Below, piece by piece: positions 39,052 to 47,695 of a stretch of DNA of 64,000 bases. The notes under the pieces are model-generated. The model did not search any database and had not been told where the DNA came from. It saw only the letters and a program-made list of their open reading frames with translations. The DNA is from Olsenella_K absiana. GTDB taxonomy: Bacteria; Actinomycetota; Coriobacteriia; Coriobacteriales; Atopobiaceae. The stretch is taken from contig NZ_JAZGJQ010000001.1 of NCBI RefSeq assembly GCF_036408855.1, positions 404,221-468,220 of the forward strand. Direction: 5' to 3'. Positions within the stretch are counted from its first letter, which is position 1. Each line of letters begins with the position of its first letter. The translations under genes were made by a program, and so were the position numbers.

Positions 39052-42000
39052 GTGTACCTCAAGTCACTCATGCTCAGGGGCTTCAAGTCCTTCGCCGACA
39101 AGACCCAGATGGTCTTCGACCCCGGCCTCAACGTCGTGGTCGGGCCCAACGGGTCGGGGAAGTCCAACATCTCCGACTCGATCCTCTGGGTCCTGGGCGA
39201 GCAGAGCGCAAAGATGCTGCGCGGCCAGGCCATGGAGGACGTGATCTTCTCCGGCTCCTCCGCCCGCCAGGCGGTCAACATGGCTGAGGTCACGCTCACC
39301 TTCGACAACTCCGACCACACGCTGCCGGTCGACTTCGACGAGGTCGCCATCACGCGTCGGATGTACCGCTCCGGCGAGAACCAGTACCTGATCAACGGGG
39401 CCGTCTGCCGCCTGCTCGACGTGACGGACATCCTGCACGACTCCGGCATGGGCAAGGACACGCACTCGATCATCTCGCAGGGCAAGCTCGACTCCGTCCT
39501 CTCGAGCCGCCCGGAGGACCGCCGCGAGCTGATCGAGGAGGCGGCCGACATCTCCAAGCACCGCCACCGCAAGCAGCGCAGCGAGCGGCGCCTCAAGAGC
39601 ATGGACGAGAACCTCCGCCGCGCCAAGGACATCTCGCGCGAGATCAACCGACAGCTGCGCCCCCTCGAGCGCCAGGTCGCCAAGGCCCAGGAGGCCCACG
39701 AGGTGCAGGCGCGCCTCGTGGAGCTCAAGCGCCGCCTCGCCGTCGACGAGGTGCGCGACCTCAGGGGCACGCACGAGCGAGCCAGCGCCCGCGAGCGCGA
39801 GGCCGAGGCCGCCTCCGCGCTCGCCCAGGCGCGCCTGGACGACAAGGGTGCCGAGCTCGAGCGCTACCGCAAGCTCCTGGAGGAGAAGGGCCTGTTCGTC
39901 GGCGACCTCGACGAGCAGCGCCGCCGGCTCGGCTCGCTCATCACGCGCATGGACTCCGACCTGCGCCTCCTCGACCAGAAGGGCAGGAGCATGGACGCGC
40001 GCGCGGCCGAGCTCGCCCGCACGCTCGACGAGGCCGCGCGCGGACGGCGCGAGGGCGCCGAGGAGCTCGAGCGCGTCCGCGCGGAGCTCGATGCCGCCCG
40101 CGCCGCCTGGGACGAGGCCAAGCGCCGCACCGACGAGCTCGAGCCCCGCGCCCGCGAGGCCAAGCAGCGCCGCCGCGAGCTCGCGGCCAAGGTGGGCTCC
40201 CTCGAGCAGGAGCAGAAGCGTGCCCAGCGCGAGGCCGACAAGGAGATGCTCGCCTACGCGCGCCTGCGCGACCAGGTCGAGGGCGCCCGTACCCAGGACG
40301 GCCTGCTCAAGGGCCGCCTCGACGAGATCGAGGACTCGCTCGCGGTGAGCGAGGAGCGCGCCCGCGCCTGCGAGGCGCGCCGCGACGAGGCCTCCTCCGC
40401 CCTCGACGCCGCCCGCGAGGCCGCGACCAGGGCCCACGACGACATCTCCCGCCTGCAGGGCGAGCTCTCGGAGGCCCGCCGCGCCGAGTCCGCCGCCCGC
40501 GAGGCGCTCGCCCGCCAGCGCGCCAACCTCTCGGCGCTCGAGTCCGTCGACGAGCGCGCCGAGCGCACGAGCCCCCTCGTGGCCTCGCTCACCAAGCGCA
40601 ACGACGTCTCCGGCCTCGTGCGCCACCGCCTCTCCGACGTGATCGAGGCCCCCGAGGACCTCGAGGACCTCGTCGAGCGCCTGCTCGGCGACGACCTCTC
40701 CGCTCTCGTGGTCAAAGACGACGGGTCGGTCGCCTCCGTCGCCAACGTGGCCCTCGGCATGCGCAACACGAGCGGCCGCGTCACGATCCTCGCCGACGCC
40801 CCCGCGGGCGAGAAGGACGCGAGGCCCGCGGCCGCCCCCGGCGACGACGGGGCCCCCGCCGACGCCGCGGCCGCCCCCGGCGCCCCCGCCGACGACGGCG
40901 CCCCGGGAGAGCCGCTCCTCCCGAGCCTCCGCGTCGCCCCCGGCTCCGAGGCTGCCGTGGCCCGGCTCCTCGGCGACGTGCGCGTGGTCGCCAGCGTCGA
41001 GGAGGCCCTCGCCGGCCACGCCGCCGCGCCGCGCCACACCTACGTCGCGCGCTCCGGCGCGATCGTGCTCGCCGACGGCCGCACCTACGTCGGCACGAGC
41101 TCGGACGCCGAGCGCGGCGCCCTCGAGCGCAAGCGGAAGATCCGCGCGATGCGCGAGGAGGTGCCGAGGCTGGAGCGCGCGCTCTCCGACGCGCAGGGCG
41201 AGAGCGCCGAGGCCGAGAGGCGCCTCTCGGGTTCGCGCGACGCCGACGCCGCCGCCCGCGGCGAGGTCGCCCGCCTCAAGGGTGAGCTCTCCTCCGCCAC
41301 CTCCGAGCTGGCCCGCATCGAGTCCCAGCGCGCCTCGCAGGCGCAGGAGCGCAAGCGCATCGAGCAGAGCCGCAAGGACTTCCTGGCCAAGGCCGAGGAG
41401 GCGCGCCGCGGTATCGACGCGCACAAGGCGGCCTCCGACGCCGCCCAGGAGCGCGCGAGCGTCGCGGCCGAGGAGCTCGAGCGGCTCGGCGCGGAGCGCT
41501 CGGGCGCCTCGCGCGAGGAGGGCGAGCTCGAGCGCGGCCTCTCCGAGGCCCGCCTCGCCCTGGCGACGGCCCGCGAGCGCAAGAACAGCCTGATCGGCCG
41601 CGAGGACGACCTCACGCGCCGCCAGTCCCAGCTCGAGCGCGACGCGGAGCGCTCCGGCGCCGAGGCCGCGCGCCTGCGCGGCCAGCGCCTGCGCGTGGGG
41701 CCGCTGCGCGAGGCCCTTCTCGGCCTGCGCGAGGCGGCGAGCGCCTGGGACGCGCGCCTCAAGGACAAGGCCTCCCTCGTGGAGGCGGACTCCGAGGGGA
41801 TCCGTCGCACGATCGGCGAGGCACAGGCCGCGCGCGACGCCGCGGCACGCGACCTCGAGCGCGCCCGCACCCAGGCGACGGACGCCAAGGTGGAGATCGG
41901 CCGCGTCGAGGCCAAGGTCGAGGCCGCGCTCAGGGCCCTCGACGAGACGGGCGCGGACCTCGAGGAGGCCCTCGCCCTGCCGCAGCTCGAGGACCGCGAG

Positions 42001-42663
42001 GCCGCCGAGGCCGAGGCCGAGCAGCTCGCCTCCCGCCTGCGCTCCATCGGCCCCGTCAACGAGGTGGCCATGGAGCAGTACCGCGAGCTCAAGGAGCGCG
42101 CCGACTACATCTCCGAGCAGGTTGCCGACCTCGAGGCGGCGCGCAAGTCGCTCTCCAAGATCGCGGCCGCCATCGACCGCAAGATGAAGAGGCGCTTCCT
42201 CGTCGTGTTCGACCAGGTGAACCAGAACTTCTCGGAGATCTTCGGCATGCTCTTCCCCGGCGGCGCCGCCCACATCGAGATGACCGACCCCGAGCACCCC
42301 GCCGAGACCGGCATAGAGATCGTGGCCCAGCCACAGGGCAAGCGGATCATGAAGATGACCCTCATGAGCGGCGGCGAGAAGTCGCTCACCGCGCTCGCCC
42401 TTCTCTTCGCCGTCTACCGCACGCGCACGGTGCCCTTCTACGTGTTCGACGAGGTCGAGGCCGCCCTCGACTACGCCAACCTCCAGCGGCTCCTCGACGC
42501 GATCGAGCGGCTCAAGGACCAGACGCAGCTGATTGTCATTTCTCACCAGAGGCGCACGATGGAGCAGGCGGACGTGCTCTACGGCGTCTCGATGCAGGCC
42601 GACGGCGTGAGCCACGTGGTGTCTCAGCGCCTCGACCAATCCGGAAAGGTGGTAGAGGCCTGA
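39052..42663 (+). CDS. smc: Chromosome segregation protein SMC
   Basis: A 1203-residue condensin ATPase starting with GTG. N-terminal YLKSLMLRGFKSFADKT and Walker A GPNGSGKSNISDSI; long coiled coils (about 165-500 and 690-1000); hinge about 505-670; C-terminal signature LMSGGEKSLTALALLFAVYRTR and Walker B FYVFDEVEAALDYAN. Within the hinge, roughly residues 585-625, is a Pro/Ala/Gly/Asp-rich linker (encoded near 40800-40925) absent from typical hinges. It overlaps ftsY by one base, so expression is coupled. Confidence 0.96.
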   Translation: MYLKSLMLRGFKSFADKTQMVFDPGLNVVVGPNGSGKSNISDSILWVLGEQSAKMLRGQAMEDVIFSGSSARQAVNMAEVTLTFDNSDHTLPVDFDEVAITRRMYRSGENQYLINGAVCRLLDVTDILHDSGMGKDTHSIISQGKLDSVLSSRPEDRRELIEEAADISKHRHRKQRSERRLKSMDENLRRAKDISREINRQLRPLERQVAKAQEAHEVQARLVELKRRLAVDEVRDLRGTHERASAREREAEAASALAQARLDDKGAELERYRKLLEEKGLFVGDLDEQRRRLGSLITRMDSDLRLLDQKGRSMDARAAELARTLDEAARGRREGAEELERVRAELDAARAAWDEAKRRTDELEPRAREAKQRRRELAAKVGSLEQEQKRAQREADKEMLAYARLRDQVEGARTQDGLLKGRLDEIEDSLAVSEERARACEARRDEASSALDAAREAATRAHDDISRLQGELSEARRAESAAREALARQRANLSALESVDERAERTSPLVASLTKRNDVSGLVRHRLSDVIEAPEDLEDLVERLLGDDLSALVVKDDGSVASVANVALGMRNTSGRVTILADAPAGEKDARPAAAPGDDGAPADAAAAPGAPADDGAPGEPLLPSLRVAPGSEAAVARLLGDVRVVASVEEALAGHAAAPRHTYVARSGAIVLADGRTYVGTSSDAERGALERKRKIRAMREEVPRLERALSDAQGESAEAERRLSGSRDADAAARGEVARLKGELSSATSELARIESQRASQAQERKRIEQSRKDFLAKAEEARRGIDAHKAASDAAQERASVAAEELERLGAERSGASREEGELERGLSEARLALATARERKNSLIGREDDLTRRQSQLERDAERSGAEAARLRGQRLRVGPLREALLGLREAASAWDARLKDKASLVEADSEGIRRTIGEAQAARDAAARDLERARTQATDAKVEIGRVEAKVEAALRALDETGADLEEALALPQLEDREAAEAEAEQLASRLRSIGPVNEVAMEQYRELKERADYISEQVADLEAARKSLSKIAAAIDRKMKRRFLVVFDQVNQNFSEIFGMLFPGGAAHIEMTDPEHPAETGIEIVAQPQGKRIMKMTLMSGGEKSLTALALLFAVYRTRTVPFYVFDEVEAALDYANLQRLLDAIERLKDQTQLIVISHQRRTMEQADVLYGVSMQADGVSHVVSQRLDQSGKVVEA

Positions 42664-43568
42664 TGGGGCTCAAGGACAGGCTCAAGCGGGGGCTCTCCCG
42701 CTCGCGCGCCGCGCTCAACGAGATCTTCTACATGGGCGGCGAGGTCGACGACGCCTTCTGGGACGACCTCGAGGACACCCTCGTGATGGGCGACATGGGC
42801 GCGGAGGTCGCGATCTCCGTCACCGACGACCTGCGCGAGCAGGCCGCGCGCGAGAACCTCACGCGCGCCGGGCAGCTCCGCGAGGCCCTCGCGCGCCGCA
42901 TCGCGAGCGAGTTCGCCACGGCCGAGCGCGACCCGTTCTCCGACCTGCCCTCCGTCGTGCTGTTCGTCGGCATCAACGGCGCCGGCAAGACCACGACGGT
43001 CGGCAAGCTCGCCAACGTGGCCAGGCGCGCCGGCACCCGCACCCTCATCGGCGGGGCGGACACCTTCCGCGCCGCGGCGATCGAGCAGCTTGACGTCTGG
43101 GGGCAGCGCTCCGGCGTCGAGGTCGTCACGCGCACGCGCGGCGCCGACCCGGCGAGCGTCTGCTACGACGTGATCGAGCGGGCCGAGAAGGACGACGCCC
43201 AGCTCGTCCTCATCGACACGGCGGGGCGCCTCCACACCTCGCCCGAGCTCATGCGCGAGCTCGAGAAGGTCGTGAAGGTCACGCGCAAGCGCTCCGGGAT
43301 GCCCGTCTCGGTCGTCCTCGTGATCGACGCCACGACCGGCCAGAACGGCCTCAACCAGGCCAAGGAGTTCAACGACGCCCTCGACCTCGACGGCGTCATC
43401 GTGACCAAGCTCGACGGCACCGCCAAGGGCGGCATCGCCGTCCAGATCTCGCACGAGCTCGCACTCCCGATCCTGCGCGTCGGCGTGGGCGAGGGGGTCG
43501 ACGACCTGCAGTCCTTCGACGCGCTCGAGTTCTCGCGCGCGCTCGTCGGCGAGAACGAAGGGAAGTAG
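42663..43568 (+). CDS. ftsY: Signal recognition particle receptor FtsY
   Basis: A 301-residue SRP GTPase with the N domain (residues 1-95) and G domain: GINGAGKTTTVGKLAN (P-loop), DTFRAAAIEQL, DTAGRLHTS and TKLDGTAKGG. It lacks the long acidic A domain of the E. coli protein, as is usual in actinobacteria and Gram-positives. It works with Ffh, encoded 3 bp downstream, in membrane protein targeting. Confidence 0.96.
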   Translation: MGLKDRLKRGLSRSRAALNEIFYMGGEVDDAFWDDLEDTLVMGDMGAEVAISVTDDLREQAARENLTRAGQLREALARRIASEFATAERDPFSDLPSVVLFVGINGAGKTTTVGKLANVARRAGTRTLIGGADTFRAAAIEQLDVWGQRSGVEVVTRTRGADPASVCYDVIERAEKDDAQLVLIDTAGRLHTSPELMRELEKVVKVTRKRSGMPVSVVLVIDATTGQNGLNQAKEFNDALDLDGVIVTKLDGTAKGGIAVQISHELALPILRVGVGEGVDDLQSFDALEFSRALVGENEGK

Positions 43569-43571
43569 CAC

Positions 43572-45131
43572 ATGGCAGTATTCAGCAGCCTCTCCGACCG
43601 CCTCCAGGACACCTTCGACAAGCTGCGCGGCAAGGGCAAGCTCACCGAGGACGACATCAACTCCGCGATGCGCGAGATCCGCCTCGCCCTGCTCGAGGCG
43701 GACGTCAACTACCGCGTCGTGCGCGACTTCGTGGCCAAGACCAAGGAGAAGTGCCTCGACGCCGAGGTCCTGGAGTCGCTCAACCCCACGCAGAACGTGG
43801 TCCGCATCGTCCTCGAGCAGCTGACCGAGCTCCTCGGCGAGACCGAGAGCGCGCTCGAGCTCGCGCCGCACCGTTCTCCCAACGTGATCATGCTCGTGGG
43901 CCTTCAGGGCTCCGGCAAGACGACCGCTGCCTCCAAGCTCGCCTACCTCCTCAAGGGCAAGAGGAAGAAGCCCCTCCTCGCCGCCTGCGACACCCACCGA
44001 CCGGCGGCCGCTGACCAGCTCGAGACCCTCGGCGCCGAGGTCGGCGTAGAGGTCTACCGTGGCGACGGCAAGGACGCCGTGCGCGTTGCCCGCGAGTCCG
44101 TCGACGTCGCTCGCGAGCACGGCTGCGACGTGGTGATCGTCGACACCGCCGGCCGCCTGCAGATCGACGAGGAGATGATGCAGGAGGCCGTCGACATCAA
44201 GCGGGCGGTCGACCCCGACCAGATCCTCATGGTCGTCGACGCTATGGGCGGCCAGGACATCGTGAACGTCGTATCCGAGTTCTCCGCGCGCGTGGACTTC
44301 GACGGCGTCATCATGTCCAAGCTCGACGGCGACGCTCGCGGCGGCGGCGCTCTCTCCGTCCGCGCGGTCACCGGCAAGCCCATCAAGTTCGCCTCCATGG
44401 GCGAGAAGCCCGATTCGCTCGAGGTCTTCAACCCCGACCGCATGGCCAAGCGCATCCTCGGCATGGGCGACATGTACGGGATCATCGAGCAGGCGGAGAA
44501 GCTCTCCTCCGAGAAGGACCTCGCCGACGCCGAGCGCATGCTCATGCAGGGCTTCACCATGGACGACATGCTCGCCCAGATGCGCAACATCCGCAAGATG
44601 GGCGGCGTGCAGAAGGTGCTCGGGATGCTGCCGGGCATGGAGCGCGCGGTGCAGAAGCAGGGCGCCACGGTCGACGACTCACAGATGGTGGCCATCGAGG
44701 CCATGATCCACTCCATGACCAAGAAGGAGCGGCAGGACCCCACGATCATCGACGGCAAGCGCCGCAGGCGCATCGCCCAGGGCTCCGGCCACACCCCGCA
44801 GGAGGTCAACCAGCTCTACAAGCAGTGGGAGCAGATGGAGAAGATGATGGGCTCCGTGCGCGGGCTCATCAACCAGGGCAACACCCGCAAGACGGCCCGC
44901 ATGATGAAGAGCATGATGCGTGGCATGGGCGCGAGCCCCGAGGACCTCGCGCGCCTCGGCATGGACCTGCCCACGGGCGCCGGGGCCGGCGCCGGACGCG
45001 CCGGGCGCGGCATGGGCGCGGGCGCTGCGGGTGCCGGCGCCGCCGGCGGCTCCTTCATGCCCCCGGCGCGGAGCCAGCAGCCGAAGAACAGCACGAGGCC
45101 GCACAAGAAGTCCAAGAAGAAGCGCCACTAG
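43572..45131 (+). CDS. ffh: Signal recognition particle protein Ffh
   Basis: A 519-residue SRP54 GTPase. G-domain motifs GLQGSGKTTAASKLA, DTHRPAAADQL, DTAGRLQIDEEMM and SKLDGDARGGGALS are followed by the Met-rich M domain (about residues 330-435: MGDMYGIIEQAEKL.., MGGVQKVLGMLPGM) that binds 4.5S RNA and signal sequences. A Gly/Ala-rich linker and basic tail KKSKKKRH close it. It is the last gene of the rnc-smc-ftsY-ffh unit; a strong hairpin terminator lies 163 bp downstream. Confidence 0.96.
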   Translation: MAVFSSLSDRLQDTFDKLRGKGKLTEDDINSAMREIRLALLEADVNYRVVRDFVAKTKEKCLDAEVLESLNPTQNVVRIVLEQLTELLGETESALELAPHRSPNVIMLVGLQGSGKTTAASKLAYLLKGKRKKPLLAACDTHRPAAADQLETLGAEVGVEVYRGDGKDAVRVARESVDVAREHGCDVVIVDTAGRLQIDEEMMQEAVDIKRAVDPDQILMVVDAMGGQDIVNVVSEFSARVDFDGVIMSKLDGDARGGGALSVRAVTGKPIKFASMGEKPDSLEVFNPDRMAKRILGMGDMYGIIEQAEKLSSEKDLADAERMLMQGFTMDDMLAQMRNIRKMGGVQKVLGMLPGMERAVQKQGATVDDSQMVAIEAMIHSMTKKERQDPTIIDGKRRRRIAQGSGHTPQEVNQLYKQWEQMEKMMGSVRGLINQGNTRKTARMMKSMMRGMGASPEDLARLGMDLPTGAGAGAGRAGRGMGAGAAGAGAAGGSFMPPARSQQPKNSTRPHKKSKKKRH

Positions 45132-45251
45132 CCGCGCCGCCACGGCGGCAGCGCGGCGGCAGCGCGGCGGCAGCGCGGCAGCAGCACGGCGGCGGCAGCG
45201 CGGTGGAGGCCACCGCGGCGCCAGCGGCGGTCCGGTCTCCCGCGACAGCCC

Positions 45252-45489
45252 CGCTGCAGTGCCCTCAACCGGAACGTGCATCTGAACGGGTTATGGACGG
45301 GCCGGAGGTGCCGGAAGGGCGCCTCCGGCCCGTCCAGTTTCATGCGCACACGCGTTTGCTCATGATTCCGAGGTGAGATTCGGAGCGAGGACCTTCTCGC
45401 GGTCGTTCGGATGCCCGCGGCGGGCTCCTCGACCGTCCGGGACCCGTCCATAAGTCGCTGAGATGCACAAATCCATTTCAGGAGTTGCG
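45252..45489. repeat. Intergenic inverted-repeat element, copy 1
   Basis: The ends are long imperfect inverted repeats: left arm with GTGCATCTG (45276-45284) and GTTATGGACGGG, right arm with GACCCGTCCATAAGTCGCTG (45441-45460) and AGATGCAC. The similarity continues outward another 20 bp to GAGTTGCG (45482-45489). Two other copies (45715-45939, 49431-49632) have the same architecture. The interior holds a terminator-like hairpin (45295-45335) and GTTTGCTCATGATTCCGA, which is shared with copy 2 as GTTTGCCCAGGATTACGA. No protein is encoded. Confidence 0.7.
45295..45335 (+). terminator. Hairpin terminator of the smc-ftsY-ffh unit
   Basis: An 18-bp stem with one G-U type mismatch (45295-45312 with 45318-45335), 5-nt loop GGAAG, then AGTTTCAT. 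It is part of inverted-repeat element copy 1 and 163 bp after the ffh stop. The spacer before it (45140-45200) is a GGCGGCAGCGC-type simple repeat. Confidence 0.7.
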
Positions 45490-45535
45490 CCCATACCCCT
45501 AGCTGCGCCCATACCCCTAGCTGCGCCCATACCCC
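45486..45535 (+). repeat. 18-bp tandem repeat, about 2.8 copies
   Basis: The unit TGCGCCCATACCCCTAGC starts at 45486, 45504 and 45522 (last copy partial). It begins inside the right end of element copy 1. Sequence from 45536 to 45714 shows no gene or other structure. Confidence 0.85.
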
Positions 45536-45714
45536 GTGGCGGCCTACCGAGCGTGCGCCGAAGGAGGCGGGACGCACTCGACGGCACGGCCGTCTTTGCG
45601 GAGCGGCTGGACCAGGAAGAGCGGGCCGAAGGGCGGGCGGCACGGGGCGAGGAACGGGGTGGCTCCAGCTTGCGTGCCCAACGGCATGGCGCACGGCTCG
45701 GGGGGTCAGCCAGA

Positions 45715-45939
45715 CGCAGCTCGTCTGTCTCGCCCGTGCATTTCTCCGAGTTGGGGACGGGTCTGGGACGTACACGGGGCGTCTTGACAGGTGCGCGCGT
45801 GCGTTTGCCCAGGATTACGAAACGCGATGCGTCCTCACGATGCGGCGTAGGCCTGCCAGGAACCCTTCCGGGGGCCTTCGGCTGCCATCGACCCGTCCAT
45901 AAGTCGCTGAGATGCACAATCCGATTCGGGAGGTTGCAC
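45715..45939. repeat. Intergenic inverted-repeat element, copy 2
   Basis: The left arm CGCAGCTC (45715-45722), 13 bp, GTGCATTTCTCCGAGTTGGG (45736-45755) and GACGGGTC is mirrored by GACCCGTCCATAAGTCGCTG, AGATGCAC (45910-45917) and GGTTGCAC near 45939. The 13-bp spacing between the outer and inner conserved blocks is the same as in the other copies. It lies downstream of the pdxR gene end. Confidence 0.7.
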
Positions 45940-46068
45940 GCCCGGCTGCGCCGGTCCGCGCCCGCGCTCGCCGCCCCCCGCTATGCCCCCAATGCCACAC
46001 CCGGCCGCGTCCGGCCGCGTCCGGCCGCGCCCGGTCGCGCCGGTCCGCGCGCCGCCTCTCCGGGCACC

Positions 46069-47517
46069 CTACCTCGCGATCCCAACCTCCTCCACGAGGC
46101 GACCGAGGCACGCAACGAGCACGTCCTGCTGCGCGTCCTCCAGTCGCTCGTACTGCAGCACGAACCGCGCCCGCCTTGACCCCGCGCCCGCGTACGGCAG
46201 CCGCGCGAAGGAGGAGAGCGGCGCAAGCCCCACGCCCTTCTCGCGCGCGGCACGTGCGAGCGCCGCCTCTGCCTCCGCCTCCCGTCCGGCCCAGCCCGTC
46301 CCGAGCCGGAGGGCGAGCACCAGGTGCAGCCCGGAGTCGGCCTCCTCGAAGCCGACCACGTCGCCGAGCGCCGCGGCAAGCTCGCGGCACAGCCGGTCGC
46401 GACGCGCCCTGACCTGGCGGCGGTAGCGCGCCACGTGACCCTCGTAGCCGCCGCCTTCGAGCATGCGCGCCAGCGCCAGTTGGTCGATCAGCCCCATGGT
46501 GCCCGCCGCGGCCGAGCTGAGCCCCTCGTAGCGCTCGACGAGCGCGGGCGGCAGCACGGCGTAGGCGGCTCGCACGACGGGGCCCAGCCCCTTGGAGAAG
46601 GTCCCGAGGTAGATGACCCTGCCCGTCGCGTCGATGCTCGCCAGCGCGGGGATGGGCCGGCCGGCGAGGCGGAACTCGCAGTCGTAGTCGTCCTCCACGA
46701 CGAGCCGCCCCGGCCGCTCGGACGCCCACCCCAGCAGCTCGTAGCGCCGGGCGACGCTCATGACCCGGCCGGTCGGGAACTGGTGGGAGGGCATCACGTG
46801 CGCGAGCGAGGCGCCGCTCTCCCTCAGCTGCCGCATCGACATCCCCTCGGCGTCGATGGCCACGGAGGCGCAGGACCTGCCCTCCGACTCGTAGGTGCGC
46901 GCGATGCGAGGGAACCCCGGGTCCTCGACCGCGAAGCTGGCATCGCGGGGCAGCAGCTGCGACACCAGCTGGTAGAGCACCTGCGCGCCAGCCGCTACGA
47001 TGACCTGCGACGGGTCGACCACCATCCCGCGCGTGTGCGCGAGCAGGTGCGCGATGTCGGCCTGCAGCCGCGGCAGCCCCTGCGGCGTGAGCGCGGCGAA
47101 GGCCTCCTCCAAGTGCTCGGAGGAGAGCACGGCGCGCAGGCTCTTCTCCCAGAGGGCGAGAGCGCCGGGGTCGGGTTGGACCGGCAGCCGCGAGGCGTCG
47201 GCGACGAGGGGCCGCTCGGCCTGCCGGGGCTGGCGCGAGGCTGGCACCGGCCTCGCCGCCGGCTGCGGGAGCCGTCCGATCCGTGCGACGTAGTAGCCGC
47301 GCCGCGGCTTGGCGACGAGGTAGCCCTCCGCCACGAGCTGCCCGAGGGCGGTCTCCACGGTGATCAGCGAGACGCCGAGCTGGGCCGCCAGCTGGCGTTT
47401 GGAAGGCAGCTTCTCGCCAGGCGCGAGCACGCCGCGGACGATGTCGTCGCGCACGTGCCGGCACAGGCTCTCGTAGAGCCCGAGCGCCCCGCGGTCCGAT
47501 AGATCGTAGTCGAGCAC
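46069..47517 (-). CDS. pdxR: PdxR, MocR/GntR-type regulator of vitamin B6 synthesis
   Basis: A 482-residue regulator. The N-terminal winged helix (GLYESLCRHVRDDIVRGVLAPGEKLPSKRQLAAQLGVSLITVETALGQLVAEGYL) is joined by a linker to a fold-type I aminotransferase-like domain that binds PLP (VVEDDYDCEFRL, YLGTFSKGLGPVVRAAYAVLP with the PLP lysine). I chose the GTG at 47517 (GAGG 6 bp upstream), where the GntR domain begins; the open frame further up crosses the promoter. It is divergent from pdxST, the standard arrangement of PdxR, which activates these genes when PLP is low. An Ala/Pro-rich linker of about 55 residues precedes the second domain. Confidence 0.9.
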   Translation of the reverse strand: MLDYDLSDRGALGLYESLCRHVRDDIVRGVLAPGEKLPSKRQLAAQLGVSLITVETALGQLVAEGYLVAKPRRGYYVARIGRLPQPAARPVPASRQPRQAERPLVADASRLPVQPDPGALALWEKSLRAVLSSEHLEEAFAALTPQGLPRLQADIAHLLAHTRGMVVDPSQVIVAAGAQVLYQLVSQLLPRDASFAVEDPGFPRIARTYESEGRSCASVAIDAEGMSMRQLRESGASLAHVMPSHQFPTGRVMSVARRYELLGWASERPGRLVVEDDYDCEFRLAGRPIPALASIDATGRVIYLGTFSKGLGPVVRAAYAVLPPALVERYEGLSSAAAGTMGLIDQLALARMLEGGGYEGHVARYRRQVRARRDRLCRELAAALGDVVGFEEADSGLHLVLALRLGTGWAGREAEAEAALARAAREKGVGLAPLSSFARLPYAGAGSRRARFVLQYERLEDAQQDVLVACLGRLVEEVGIAR

Positions 47518-47566
47518 GTTCGCCTCGCTTTCCTTGCCGCTTCCTGGCCATGTCGCCCTCGGCGGG

Positions 47567-47640
47567 CTGGCCTTGTCCGACCTGCCCGCCTGGCCTTGAA
47601 CTGGTCTTGCATATTCTATCGATACTGGCCCTTTGTGCAA
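47567..47640. promoter_or_regulatory. pdxR-pdxS control region with CTGGYCTTG repeats
   Basis: Three direct repeats CTGGCCTTG (47567-47575 and 47590-47598) and CTGGTCTTG (47601-47609) lie between the divergent genes. A pdxR promoter fits on the minus strand: TTGCAC (47640-47635) and TAGAAT (47618-47613), 16 bp apart. TTGAAC (47596-47601) with TCGATA 17 bp on could serve pdxS. Direct repeats near the promoter are what MocR-type regulators bind, so these are candidate PdxR sites. Confidence 0.5.
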
Positions 47641-47695
47641 GGCCAGAGCGGGCCTATCCTCACACTCACGCAAAACGAGCGAAGGGAGAAGGACA

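Noticed and set aside
39064..42639. A 1191-codon minus-strand frame opposite smc
   Set aside because: It mirrors the smc codon pattern (Leu/Ala/Gly/Val-rich) and has no ribosome site or motif; smc itself is certain.
45140..45200. Possible CRISPR-like array of GGCGGCAGCGC units
   Set aside because: The units are contiguous simple repeats without unique spacers, and no cas genes are present. No CRISPR array was seen anywhere in the window.
45463..46179. Plus-strand frame of 238 codons between ffh and pdxR
   Set aside because: It crosses two inverted-repeat elements and a tandem repeat and overlaps the pdxR 3' end; composition is that of non-coding DNA.
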